A DNA stretch of 64,000 bases from Oxynema aestuarii AP17 (GTDB lineage Bacteria; Cyanobacteriota; Cyanobacteriia; Cyanobacteriales; Laspinemataceae): the NCBI RefSeq assembly GCF_012295525.1, contig NZ_CP051167.1:1116001-1180000 (forward strand). The letters run 5' to 3'. Below, piece by piece: positions 43,629-52,222 of the stretch. The translations under genes and the position numbers were made by a program. The notes below the pieces were generated by a model, which saw only the letters and a program-made list of their open reading frames with translations, had not been told where the DNA came from and did not search any database. Every line of letters starts with the position of its first letter. Position 1 is the stretch's first letter.

Positions 43629-45881
43629 ATGGTGAAAAAAGAATTTGACCAATCTAGCATACCAGCAGCCCCACGGATTCGTAGGCGGCGGGAAAAGCGT
43701 ATCCGAACGGCAACCAGTGACTCCCTGTCCAAAAGTAATCGTTCGGGCTCGGCGAACGCCAAATCCCTCCAGGGAATACTCGCCCGGATCGATTTGCCCC
43801 TGGGAGAATGGTTCAGCCGGGAAAAGGTACGAGAGCAGTGGGAACGAAGCCGCCAATTCTTTTGGGGCTGGCACCTGGTTTGGATGAGCCTGCTCGTGGT
43901 CTGTACGGGACTCGGGGGGGTCGCCTTGCAGTGGTTGTTAACGATGCCACCGCCGATCGATTGCGATACGATCGCCAAAACGGCACCGGAACGAGACCAG
44001 CTCTACTGCGCCCGGGAAGCCGCCAAGTCAGGGGAGATCGAGAAATTAGTCGCGGCGATCGCCCTGGTCGAAAGTTGGCCGCCGGATCACCCCTTACAAA
44101 ACCAAGGTCGGCAACTGGTGGGCGAGTGGTCTTTAGCCCTGCTGGATAAAGCCCGACAGCAGTTTCTCGGGGGGGACTTAGACGGGGCGATGGCGATCGT
44201 GGCCAAAATTCCCGAAGACAATCCCGAATCGGGGTTTATCGCCGCCGAAGTGAACAGTTGGCAGGGGGACTGGCAAGAGGGCAAACTGATTTACGACAAA
44301 GCCCAACAAGCTATCCAGGGTCAAGCTTGGCAAAAAGCGGAAGACTACACCCGCGACTTGCTCAAAGTTGACAATATTTATTGGAAAACTGAAAAATATA
44401 CCCAACTCAAGCAACAGATTAACCTCGAACGCCAAGCGTGGAACAAGTTGCTCGACGCGCGCTATATTGCCGGATTCCAAACTGCAGAAGACTTCGTGCG
44501 GGCGATCGACTTGGTACGCCAACTCAACCCGAGTACCCACGCCCGTAAAGTGGGGGAGACGGAGGTGGCGAAATGGAGTCGGGAATTACTCAAAATCGCC
44601 AAAGGACTCGCCGACGAGGAGCGCTACGATCGCGCCCTGGCTTTAGCGAAATGGGTGCCTGCCGATTCGGAAGTCTACGCCGAAAGTCAGGACTTTATCA
44701 AACTCAATACCGCCAAGTCTCTCATTCAAGAGGATTCCCAAATGGGAGACAAGCTCGGCGATCGCCTGTTTGCTTTCCTGGAAGCGAAAGCTGTCGCCAG
44801 CGAAATTGAAGCCGACAGTCCCCTCTACGCTCAAGCGCAGGAAAATGTATCGACTTGGGAGCAATCGTTAGAAGATTTAGTGACCTTGCAACTCGCCAGT
44901 GCAGTATCGAGTTTGCAACAACCACTGGCTCTCAAAATGGCGATCGACCAAGCTAGCACGATCGGTAAAGAGCGACCCCGACGGATTCACGCTCAAACCC
45001 TGATCGCTCAATGGCGGCAGCAGATGCAGGCGATCGAAGACCGCCGTCATCTCGCTGCCGCCCGCGCGATCGCCGCCTCCGACAATATCGAAGGGTTCAA
45101 AGCGGCGATCGCCACGGCCCGTCAAGTCGAACTGGGACGACCCTTGCGCGTCGAAGCCCAAACTGAGATCGCCCATTGGACGAACCAAATCGAAAAAATC
45201 GAAGATCGTCCGATTCTTGCCAAAGCTGAAAACTTGGCAAAAGCAGGCAAACTGGAAGAAGCGATCGCCGTGGCCAAACAAATTGAAAGCGGACGGGCGC
45301 TTTACTCAGACGCTCAAGCCCAGATCGACGAATGGGTCGCCGAAGTCCAAATCGCTCAAGACCGACCGATTCTCGATCGCGCCAAAGCGTTAGCCGCCGA
45401 AGGTCGTCTCGGAGAGGCGATCGATACTGCCGCACAGATTGGCTACGGACGAGCCTTGTATTACGATGCTCAAAGTGCGATCGGCCAGTGGTCCGCCCAA
45501 CTCGATGCCATTTATGCCGCCCGCCAAGCGGAAGCCCGACGCGCATCGTATCAGGAACCCGCCCCGGCTCCGGTGTATCGGGAACCCGCCCCGGCTCCGG
45601 TGTATCGGGAACCCGCCCCGGCTCCGGTATATCGGGAACCCGCCCCGGTATATCAGGAACCCGCCCCGGTATATCAGGAACCCGCCCCGGTATACCAGGA
45701 ACCCGCCCCGGTATATCAGGAACCCGCCCCGGTATACCAGGAACCCGCCCCGGTATATCAGGAACCCGCCCCGGTATATCAGGAACCCGCCCCGGTATAT
45801 CAGGAACCCGCTCCCGAACCTGCCCCACCTGCGGAAGAGTCCTATAATGACGCTCCCTTGCCCATTGATGGGATCGAATAG
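43629..45881 (+). CDS. Membrane protein with helical repeats and an EPAPVYQ tandem tail
   Basis: 750 residues from the ATG at 43629. A basic N-terminus (RIRRRREKRIR) precedes one membrane segment (LVWMSLLVVCTGLGGVALQW). Then come repeated helical units of about 60-70 residues with AxxIAxW-type ends (QTLIAQWRQQMQAIEDRRHL; QTEIAHWTNQIEKIEDRPIL; QAQIDEWVAEVQIAQDRPIL; QSAIGQWSAQLDAIYAARQ). The tail has three EPAPAPVYR and eight EPAPVYQ units, then an acidic end. Cyanobacterial relatives are often labelled chromosome segregation ATPase, but no ATPase motif is seen. Likely an envelope or thylakoid scaffold; function unknown. Confidence 0.75.
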   Translation: MVKKEFDQSSIPAAPRIRRRREKRIRTATSDSLSKSNRSGSANAKSLQGILARIDLPLGEWFSREKVREQWERSRQFFWGWHLVWMSLLVVCTGLGGVALQWLLTMPPPIDCDTIAKTAPERDQLYCAREAAKSGEIEKLVAAIALVESWPPDHPLQNQGRQLVGEWSLALLDKARQQFLGGDLDGAMAIVAKIPEDNPESGFIAAEVNSWQGDWQEGKLIYDKAQQAIQGQAWQKAEDYTRDLLKVDNIYWKTEKYTQLKQQINLERQAWNKLLDARYIAGFQTAEDFVRAIDLVRQLNPSTHARKVGETEVAKWSRELLKIAKGLADEERYDRALALAKWVPADSEVYAESQDFIKLNTAKSLIQEDSQMGDKLGDRLFAFLEAKAVASEIEADSPLYAQAQENVSTWEQSLEDLVTLQLASAVSSLQQPLALKMAIDQASTIGKERPRRIHAQTLIAQWRQQMQAIEDRRHLAAARAIAASDNIEGFKAAIATARQVELGRPLRVEAQTEIAHWTNQIEKIEDRPILAKAENLAKAGKLEEAIAVAKQIESGRALYSDAQAQIDEWVAEVQIAQDRPILDRAKALAAEGRLGEAIDTAAQIGYGRALYYDAQSAIGQWSAQLDAIYAARQAEARRASYQEPAPAPVYREPAPAPVYREPAPAPVYREPAPVYQEPAPVYQEPAPVYQEPAPVYQEPAPVYQEPAPVYQEPAPVYQEPAPVYQEPAPEPAPPAEESYNDAPLPIDGIE
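45555..45803 (+). repeat. In-frame tandem repeat, 3 x 27 bp then 8 x 21 bp
   Basis: Units GAACCCGCCCCGGCTCCG plus GTGTATCGG (27 bp, last base set variable) followed by GAACCCGCCCCGGTATATCA plus G (21 bp). The 21-bp units differ almost only by TATATC versus TATACC, which points to recent copy-number change. Confidence 0.97.
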
Positions 45882-46064
45882 GGAGGCGCGATCGAGGGTA
45901 TCCTAGGAACAGGACTCGGCATTCTCCCCAACCCATCCCCAACGATGGGAGAGGCGATCGCCTGCGATCTGGGGGCGATCGCCTCCCGGGCGGCTTTCCT
46001 GTAGGCAGTCGGGCAGTGGGTCGTAGAGATCGCAGTGTTCCGTTCCTTTATGCGTTGAATTGCC

Positions 46065-47921
46065 GTGAGTCAAACAGCCCTCAAACTCATCCTCGTCGAT
46101 CGCGACCCAATTTTCTTGTTGGGGTTGCAAACCGTGTGTCAAGCGTGTCCCGCATTTGAGATCGTCGGCGAGGCGCAAACGGCAAGAGCGACCCTCGAAT
46201 TACTTCAGAATCAAAATGGCGATGCGGATCTTCCCGACGCGATCGTTGCCGATGGAGACTTGTTGGGCGATCGCCTCGATGCCGATACCGCCGACACCCT
46301 GCTCGATCGCCTCCATCGCGACTTTGGCCGCGTTCCCCTCCTCGCCTTGAGTTCGAGACCGCCCGATCGCCAGACCCTCGAAGCCCTCGGCGTTCGCGGC
46401 AGTTGTCCCAAAGGCATTCCCGGTTCGGAATTGATCGCCGCCATCCGCGAAGTGGCCGAAGGTCGCAGCTACTGGCACCCATCGCTCTCCGGCAGCGCTT
46501 CCCTGGCGATCGCCGCCCATCGCGGCGGCTTGTTGGGCAATCTCTGGCAGGACTTCCATCGCCTCGGCTTACACCAAATCGACCGCCAACTCGCCGAAAT
46601 TACCACTCAATTACAACATTCCTCCTTGCCAAATGTCGATCGCTGGTTTCTGGAAGGACGCCAACGGGAACTGATCGCCGCACGCTGGATGGTCGATCGG
46701 ATCTTAGCCCCCCCGGCACCATCATCCGCCGCAATGGGGGAACGCCGCCCGTCACCGAACCGCCCTACCCCTGCCACCAATGCGCCCCAGTCCGCCCCGC
46801 CAAGCGCGGCAGGAGCTTTGACCCTCAGCGACCCGAATCACGAAGCCCTCGTCGAGTTTGTCCCCGCCTCCTTATTCGAGTTGACCTTAGCCAAAATCCC
46901 CCAGGTGAAGCGCAACAACACCGGGAGACCGATGGAAATCGATATTTTACGTCCGCCGAAAAAACAACAATTATTGGCGATCGTCGTCGGTCAACTCGAA
47001 GCCGTTCTCGACCAACTGCGGTTTTCACAAGTCCAACTGACCCAATTGGGATCCAAGCGATCGCAGATCTTAGAGGATATTTGGGAAGGGGCGATCGCCG
47101 AATTTTTCGGTCAATATTACTCCCTCTGGATCGGCGAAGTCCCCGGCGCCGTGCAGGAAGTGTGGTTGAACGGGGACAATCCTTACACCGTTCCCCAAGA
47201 ACTGCGCCCGACTTTGGCGCCCGAGACCCTGGGAATGCGCGAAATTGAATTGGTTCCCGCCTTATTGCAAGACGTGGCGATCGTGCGTCGGGACATCCTC
47301 GATCGCATTCCTTTCGTGGTCGATTTGTGCGCCTATTGCTTATTTAAAATTCCCTTAGCGATCGACAATCGCGCCCATGCTTGGGATAGCCCCGCCGCGC
47401 GAGAACGCGCTCAAGCGATTCTAGAAAATCTGACGATCGAAATTGCCAACGCGGCGATCCAACCCTTGCTCAATCAATTTGCCGATGTCGAAGCGATCAA
47501 GCAGAATTTTTACGAGCGCTGCTGGATGCCGAGTCGCGAAATCGAGCGCCTGCGTAACGATCTGTCCTGGCAATATCGGCGTCAACAATATTGGCAAGAA
47601 CCGAAAGATATTTTTGAAAGTCAATATCGTCTGTTCGTCCTCGGCGCCACCGCGATCGAGTGTCAGTCGGTTTATGCCTCGCGTACTCAAGAATTGCAGC
47701 AGTTGCAGGGTCTGCGCCTGGGAGCCACCTTGCTCTTAGAAACTCGCGATGCGATCGCCCCGAGATTGCGAGCCTTGTTGGTCTCCATCGGCAATGGCGC
47801 CCGTTATCTGTTGATTCAAATCGGACGCGGTATCGGTTTGGTCGGTCGCGGGATCCTTCAAGGGATTGGCAATTCGTTGCAAGAAACCCGTTACAGCAAG
47901 AATCGCGAACAGTCAAAATAA
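46065..47921 (+). CDS. DUF3685 protein with N-terminal pseudo-receiver domain
   Basis: 618 residues, GTG start. Residues ~5-130 look like a response-regulator receiver: LKLILVDRDPIFLLGLQTVC, then AIVADGDLLGDRL at the phospho-Asp strand and PLLALSSRPP, SCPKGIPG (the conserved Lys). The rest is the cyanobacterial DUF3685 domain, helical, with a hydrophobic C-terminal part. No HTH output domain is present. It may be a phospho-switch or signalling scaffold; the function is unknown. Confidence 0.75.
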   Translation: MSQTALKLILVDRDPIFLLGLQTVCQACPAFEIVGEAQTARATLELLQNQNGDADLPDAIVADGDLLGDRLDADTADTLLDRLHRDFGRVPLLALSSRPPDRQTLEALGVRGSCPKGIPGSELIAAIREVAEGRSYWHPSLSGSASLAIAAHRGGLLGNLWQDFHRLGLHQIDRQLAEITTQLQHSSLPNVDRWFLEGRQRELIAARWMVDRILAPPAPSSAAMGERRPSPNRPTPATNAPQSAPPSAAGALTLSDPNHEALVEFVPASLFELTLAKIPQVKRNNTGRPMEIDILRPPKKQQLLAIVVGQLEAVLDQLRFSQVQLTQLGSKRSQILEDIWEGAIAEFFGQYYSLWIGEVPGAVQEVWLNGDNPYTVPQELRPTLAPETLGMREIELVPALLQDVAIVRRDILDRIPFVVDLCAYCLFKIPLAIDNRAHAWDSPAARERAQAILENLTIEIANAAIQPLLNQFADVEAIKQNFYERCWMPSREIERLRNDLSWQYRRQQYWQEPKDIFESQYRLFVLGATAIECQSVYASRTQELQQLQGLRLGATLLLETRDAIAPRLRALLVSIGNGARYLLIQIGRGIGLVGRGILQGIGNSLQETRYSKNREQSK

Positions 47922-48342
47922 ACTGCAATCGATCGACGTTCCTGCCTCGATGACGACAGAGGCGATCGCCGCCGTGTCCAACTGACGGATCCGACCCGTC
48001 CGGCAGGCGCCCCATGGCGATCGCGTCGTGGCGATGCCCGCAATCGACCTTGAGAAAAAATTTTTTCTAAAAAATTCACAACATCTAGTTTGCATATTTT
48101 TCCAATAAATAAAAAACGCCCTCGATCCCTCGAACCGCGAAATTTGATGGCGACATACGGGCGATCGCCCCCATTCTATAACTTTTTTAGCCCCTATTTC
48201 CTCCTTTTAACCCCGATCGTCATGCCTGCCCTGACTGACTTGACGGGATTTAGAACAACTAAAAATAAATAATTTTATGCAAATTAAACTAACAAAACCC
48301 CCGATTACCCCCCGAAATTCCAAAAAAATTGCGGGGTGGGGG

Positions 48343-48371
48343 GTGACACCCCTCATCAAGGATGCTATATT
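48343..48371 (+). promoter_or_regulatory. Promoter of candidate sRNA
   Basis: GTGACA (48343-48348), 17 bp, TATATT (48366-48371). One mismatch from consensus -35 and one from -10, with optimal spacing. Confidence 0.6.
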
Positions 48372-48377
48372 ACTGTT

Positions 48378-48428
48378 TAGTAGATGCACCCTGATGGCAA
48401 ACGCCCAAACTTTTGGGCGTTTTTTTTT
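48378..48428 (+). ncRNA. Candidate ~50-nt small RNA
   Basis: Bounded by the promoter at 48343-48371 and the terminator at 48401-48428. It has no start codon with a useful frame. The unpaired 5' part includes TAGATGCACCCTGATGG. It does not show the Yfr1 core ACUCCUCAC. Size and layout suit a trans-acting small RNA. Prediction only. Confidence 0.5.
48401..48428 (+). terminator. Strong intrinsic terminator
   Basis: ACGCCCAA and TTGGGCGT stem with a 4-nt loop followed by eight T. It lies 480 bp after the DUF3685 stop, so it more likely serves the short RNA. Confidence 0.92.
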
Positions 48429-48513
48429 ATCTAAAAAACGCCGCCGTCGGTATTGCGTAGCAGACGAGTTCGCGGGCAGAACCCGTGACGATTGAGCGGC
48501 GATCGCGGCGATC

Positions 48514-50943
48514 CTAATCTACCGTGACGACCGATTCGGGAAAATGTTTGGCCAACGCGGCAAACACCGGACAAGGCTTTTGTTGTTGTAAATTTTCCGG
48601 CTTACTCCAAGTAAACGGAGCTTGCACCGCCGCCGACATCCACAACAGGCGCCGGGCGCGAGTCATAGCGACATAGAGCAAGCGATATTCTTCCGCCATT
48701 TTCAAAGCTGCCGCTTGCTGCCATGACTCGCGAACCGAAGGAATGGCCGTCGTCGGGTCGAAATCGCCCAAACGGCGGGAATAAAACTGTTTTTGACCGT
48801 GCAAACTGGCACGAATTTGGGCGCGGGCGACCTCCGAGAGGGTAAACTCGCCGAGAAACTGAGCTTGGGGCGGCACCCAGGACTGACCGGGAATCGTGTT
48901 TTCGTGCAGGAAAGGGATAAAAACGTAATCCCAATCTAACCCTTTAGCTTTGTGCATGGTCACGATCGTCACTTGACCCGATCGCGTATAGATCGATTCT
49001 GTATCTCGGTCGGCGTCTACCCCTTCAAAACTTTCCGACGCCACAATTTCGTTGAGGACTTCTAAAATCGACGCCATCGATCGCGATCGCGCCGTTTGTC
49101 GCGAGACCCGTTCCCCCAATTTATCCGCCGTCGCCAATTCCGACGGGTTGTAATCCAATTCGACGGCGATAAACGAAATAAGCTGGTAGATAGGTAAAGC
49201 GATGCGGGCGTCGAGCAAGCGCGTGCAGAACCCCCGGGCGTCCAGTTCCGACGGGGATTGTGTGGGAGCGAGCGGTCCGGGATAGAGAAACTGTTCCGGA
49301 CGACTGGCGAGGCGGTCGAGATCTTGGGCCTGAATGCGTTGACGTTTGACGAGGACGCGCAAAGCTTCTTTGAGATACTGGGGCGAGTGGGGGCGATCGA
49401 TAAAATTGAGTAAAGCGAGGATTTCGCCGGGAACGTGAGAGAGACGTTCGTTCGCGGCGACATCGTAAACGGGAATACCGCGATCGAGGAGTTCGCAGTC
49501 GAGACCGTAGGCTTTGGGATTGCTGAAAATCTCTTGAATCAGGCGTCCTTGTCGGTTTTCGCGCACTAAAATCGCCGCCGATCGCGGTTCGGAGGTATGG
49601 GAGAATAGTTCGACAATCCGACGGGCGATCGCCCCGACCGTAGCATAGATATCCCGGGGGGCGCACAGTTCCAAACCCAACCCCGTCGGCGCCGGATTGG
49701 CTCCCTTTTGCGGGTCTCCCGGATCCACCGGATGAATATGCTGGGCGCGAAACGGTAACGCTTCTTCAACGATCGCCGTTCCCAACCCCTGTAACGCGCG
49801 CGGATAATGCTCGTTCACCCAATCCAGGGTAAAATTAGCCGCTTCAATAATCATCGGACTACTGCGTCCGGCGCGGTCCATGGTCGCCAACAGTCCGCGA
49901 CTTTCGCAATGCTGACAAAAACGGCGAAAGTAAATCGGATCGGCGGGGGTGAACGTCGAGTTAATCGCTTGATTGGGGTCGCCGACGCGAATCAAGTTCG
50001 GGGGGGCGTCGCGGTTGTTGGCGTCGGTGGCGAGCAATTCGAGCAGTTGGGATTGTAAGGGGGAAGAATCTTGCGCTTCGTCTTCAAACACGGCGTAAAC
50101 GCGCTCTTGCCAAATCTGACAGGTACTCGGTTCGCGCAGGACGCGCAAGGCGGCGAGAATCATGTCGTCGTAGTCGATCAGTTGGCGCGATCGCAGAAAC
50201 TGTTGATATTCGCGATACAATCCGACGGCGATCGCCAAAATTTCGTAATCGTCATCGGGAACCCGCGTTTGGGAGGCTTCGGCGAGGGCGAGTAAATCTT
50301 CCGGTAACAGTCCGGAGGATTTCGATTCGTGAATCACCGTGTGCGCCAGTGCGGGAAGCACGTCGGTTCGTAAGACCGACTGACGGCGCAGGCGTTCGGT
50401 TTCTTCGCCGTCGAAGGATTGCCCTTCGATTAACTGCTGGTAACGATAGGGATGCTCGGCGATCCAGCGTTCGACGCAATGGGCGATCGCCCGGTGGCTT
50501 TGATTGGGGGCGATTAAGGTCGCTTCTTCCAAACTCAGCCCCGACTGTTCCGGGTGTTGGGTGGCGATATTGAGGGCGAGTCCGTGCAAGGTATTGACGT
50601 TGAAACCGTAAGCCGGAAGCCCCAAGGTTTCTAAAGCTTGGCGGATTCTCACTTTAATATTGGCGGCTGCCGATCGCGTGAACGTGACCACGACGAGCTG
50701 ACGACGATGATTTAACTGCGATCGGGCGATCGTCAGGGCTGCCGCATCTGCCATTCCTTTCGATTTTCCCGCGCCGGGAACCGCCGAAACGGCCAGGGAT
50801 CCGCCCTGCCAATCCGCCATTTGCCGTTGTCCCGGGCGCAAACCACGACGAATGCGTTCCCAGGGGCTCTCTCTCCCATTGTCCGGTGTTGCAGTGACTT
50901 CGGGGGTAGTGCGGGTCTCGCTGAGGTCGGAATTTTGAGGCAT
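48514..50943 (-). CDS. UvrD/Rep-type superfamily 1 DNA helicase
   Basis: 809 residues. Walker A VSAVPGAGKSKGMADAAA, motif Ia VVTFTRSAAANIKVRI, Walker B YAVFEDEAQDSSPLQ, motif III RVGDPNQAINSTF, motif V TIVTMHKAKGLDWDYVFIPF, motif VI LLYVAMTRARRLLWM. It unwinds DNA 3'-5' in repair or replication restart. No C-terminal nuclease motif is seen, so it is unlike AddA. It is not exactly PcrA, and a housekeeping or accessory role cannot be told apart from sequence alone. Single gene, no operon partner. Confidence 0.93.
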   Translation of the reverse strand: MPQNSDLSETRTTPEVTATPDNGRESPWERIRRGLRPGQRQMADWQGGSLAVSAVPGAGKSKGMADAAALTIARSQLNHRRQLVVVTFTRSAAANIKVRIRQALETLGLPAYGFNVNTLHGLALNIATQHPEQSGLSLEEATLIAPNQSHRAIAHCVERWIAEHPYRYQQLIEGQSFDGEETERLRRQSVLRTDVLPALAHTVIHESKSSGLLPEDLLALAEASQTRVPDDDYEILAIAVGLYREYQQFLRSRQLIDYDDMILAALRVLREPSTCQIWQERVYAVFEDEAQDSSPLQSQLLELLATDANNRDAPPNLIRVGDPNQAINSTFTPADPIYFRRFCQHCESRGLLATMDRAGRSSPMIIEAANFTLDWVNEHYPRALQGLGTAIVEEALPFRAQHIHPVDPGDPQKGANPAPTGLGLELCAPRDIYATVGAIARRIVELFSHTSEPRSAAILVRENRQGRLIQEIFSNPKAYGLDCELLDRGIPVYDVAANERLSHVPGEILALLNFIDRPHSPQYLKEALRVLVKRQRIQAQDLDRLASRPEQFLYPGPLAPTQSPSELDARGFCTRLLDARIALPIYQLISFIAVELDYNPSELATADKLGERVSRQTARSRSMASILEVLNEIVASESFEGVDADRDTESIYTRSGQVTIVTMHKAKGLDWDYVFIPFLHENTIPGQSWVPPQAQFLGEFTLSEVARAQIRASLHGQKQFYSRRLGDFDPTTAIPSVRESWQQAAALKMAEEYRLLYVAMTRARRLLWMSAAVQAPFTWSKPENLQQQKPCPVFAALAKHFPESVVTVD

Positions 50944-51017
50944 TTTGGGCTTGAAAATTTCGATAAGGAAAGCTTTTTTGAGTGTATCGGTTTCTGTTCG
51001 AGGGGGTTAAGATTTGG

Positions 51018-51052
51018 GATTTTAGATTTTAGATTTTAGATTTTAGATTTTA
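51018..51052. repeat. Heptanucleotide microsatellite (GATTTTA)5
   Basis: Five perfect units, with a degenerate sixth (GATTTGG) just before. It lies between the divergent helicase and DUF4349 genes. Confidence 0.97.
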
Positions 51053-51173
51053 GAGGGTTGGCGGGGAGGTGACTGGAAACGGGTTCGTTTCAATTTTTGT
51101 ATCGCCCCCGGAGAAAGCGAGAATCGGAAGTTAGCTTGGAATTGAACTTCGCGCTTCAGGGAGATCCGTTCTC

Positions 51174-52157
51174 ATGTCTCTTTCCCATCACGTCTCAGAC
51201 TCTCGAGATCGCTCCTATACTCAAGGCTGGAAATGGCCGATCGCCGCGATTCTTTTGGGGGCGATCGCCCTGTCCGGGTGCGCCCAAGCCAATAAAGCCA
51301 AAATGACGATGGGTGCGGCCCCGGAAGCAGACGCCTACCGAGGGGACGAAATGCAAATAGCCCAAGGCAATCAGGTCCAAAGTGAAGCCCCCGCCGCCGT
51401 CGAAGCGGCTGAAGCGGCGGCGATCGCGCAAACGCCGCCCCAACTGATTAAAACCGCCGCCATGACGGTAAAAGTAGAGAAAATTGACGGGGCGATCGAA
51501 GCCATTTCGCAAATTATCCGGCAACAACGCGGTGATATTTTAAATTTTGAAGACAACAAGCCCGTCAGTAGCAATACCTCTCATTTGGCTTCGATGCAAC
51601 TGCGCGTCCCGCAACAGCAATTAGAAAATACAATTAACGCGATCGCCGAACTCGGAACGGTTCTCAATCGTTCCATTAGCGCCGAAGATGTTTCCAACCA
51701 ACTGATCGACAATGACGCCCGGTTGCGAAATTTGCGCAAACAAGAAGAAATGGTTTTAAAAATCATGGACCGATCCGGTTCGGTCGGCGACGTTCTCAAT
51801 GCAGCCCGGGAATTGGGCAACATTCGCGAACAAATCGAGCGCCTGGATGCAGTGCAGAAAAACTTACGCAATCAAGTCGCTTACTCGACTATTTATTTGA
51901 ACTTGCAAGCTCCAGTTTCTGTCGCCGAAGTCGTCGAACCGTCTTTAGGGTCGCAGTTACAAGAAACATGGACCGATGCAACCGATGCTTTTCAAGGTTT
52001 CGGGGTTGGTTTACTGAAATTGACCATTTATTTGTTAGTTTTCAGTCCATTTTTATTCCTCTTCGTCTTTGGTGGCGTCTGGGGATATCGCCACTGGCGA
52101 CGAGGGCGCGATCGCCAGCCCCCGGCAACTGGGGGGACGGCAGAAGAATCGCGATAA
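51174..52157 (+). CDS. DUF4349 lipoprotein
   Basis: 327 residues. Signal with lipobox: WPIAAILLGAIALSGC, so it is lipid-anchored. The DUF4349 core contains LIKTAAMTVKVEKIDGAIEA, LRVPQQQLENTINAIAELG and NAARELGNIREQIERLDAVQ, partly coiled coil. A C-terminal membrane segment (LLKLTIYLLVFSPFLFLFVF) is followed by a basic tail. Function unknown in any species. 65 bp before recJ on the same strand, so co-transcription is possible. Confidence 0.88.
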   Translation: MSLSHHVSDSRDRSYTQGWKWPIAAILLGAIALSGCAQANKAKMTMGAAPEADAYRGDEMQIAQGNQVQSEAPAAVEAAEAAAIAQTPPQLIKTAAMTVKVEKIDGAIEAISQIIRQQRGDILNFEDNKPVSSNTSHLASMQLRVPQQQLENTINAIAELGTVLNRSISAEDVSNQLIDNDARLRNLRKQEEMVLKIMDRSGSVGDVLNAARELGNIREQIERLDAVQKNLRNQVAYSTIYLNLQAPVSVAEVVEPSLGSQLQETWTDATDAFQGFGVGLLKLTIYLLVFSPFLFLFVFGGVWGYRHWRRGRDRQPPATGGTAEESR

Positions 52158-52222
52158 CTCTATAATGGGAACATTCGCAACTGCCGAATTGACCTCACTT
52201 ACATCTAAGCGCTCAAAAGATC

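Larger units (their letters stand above)
47922..48513. other. Intergenic region with candidate sRNA
   Basis: 592 bp. The left part is AT-rich with no gene. The right part holds a candidate short transcript (48378-48428) and its promoter and terminator, listed separately. Confidence 0.5.

Noticed and set aside
45097-45942. Long antisense frame opposite the EPAPVYQ repeat
   Set aside because: The openness comes from the repeat unit being free of stops on both strands; Arg/Pro-rich, no motif, no ribosome site.
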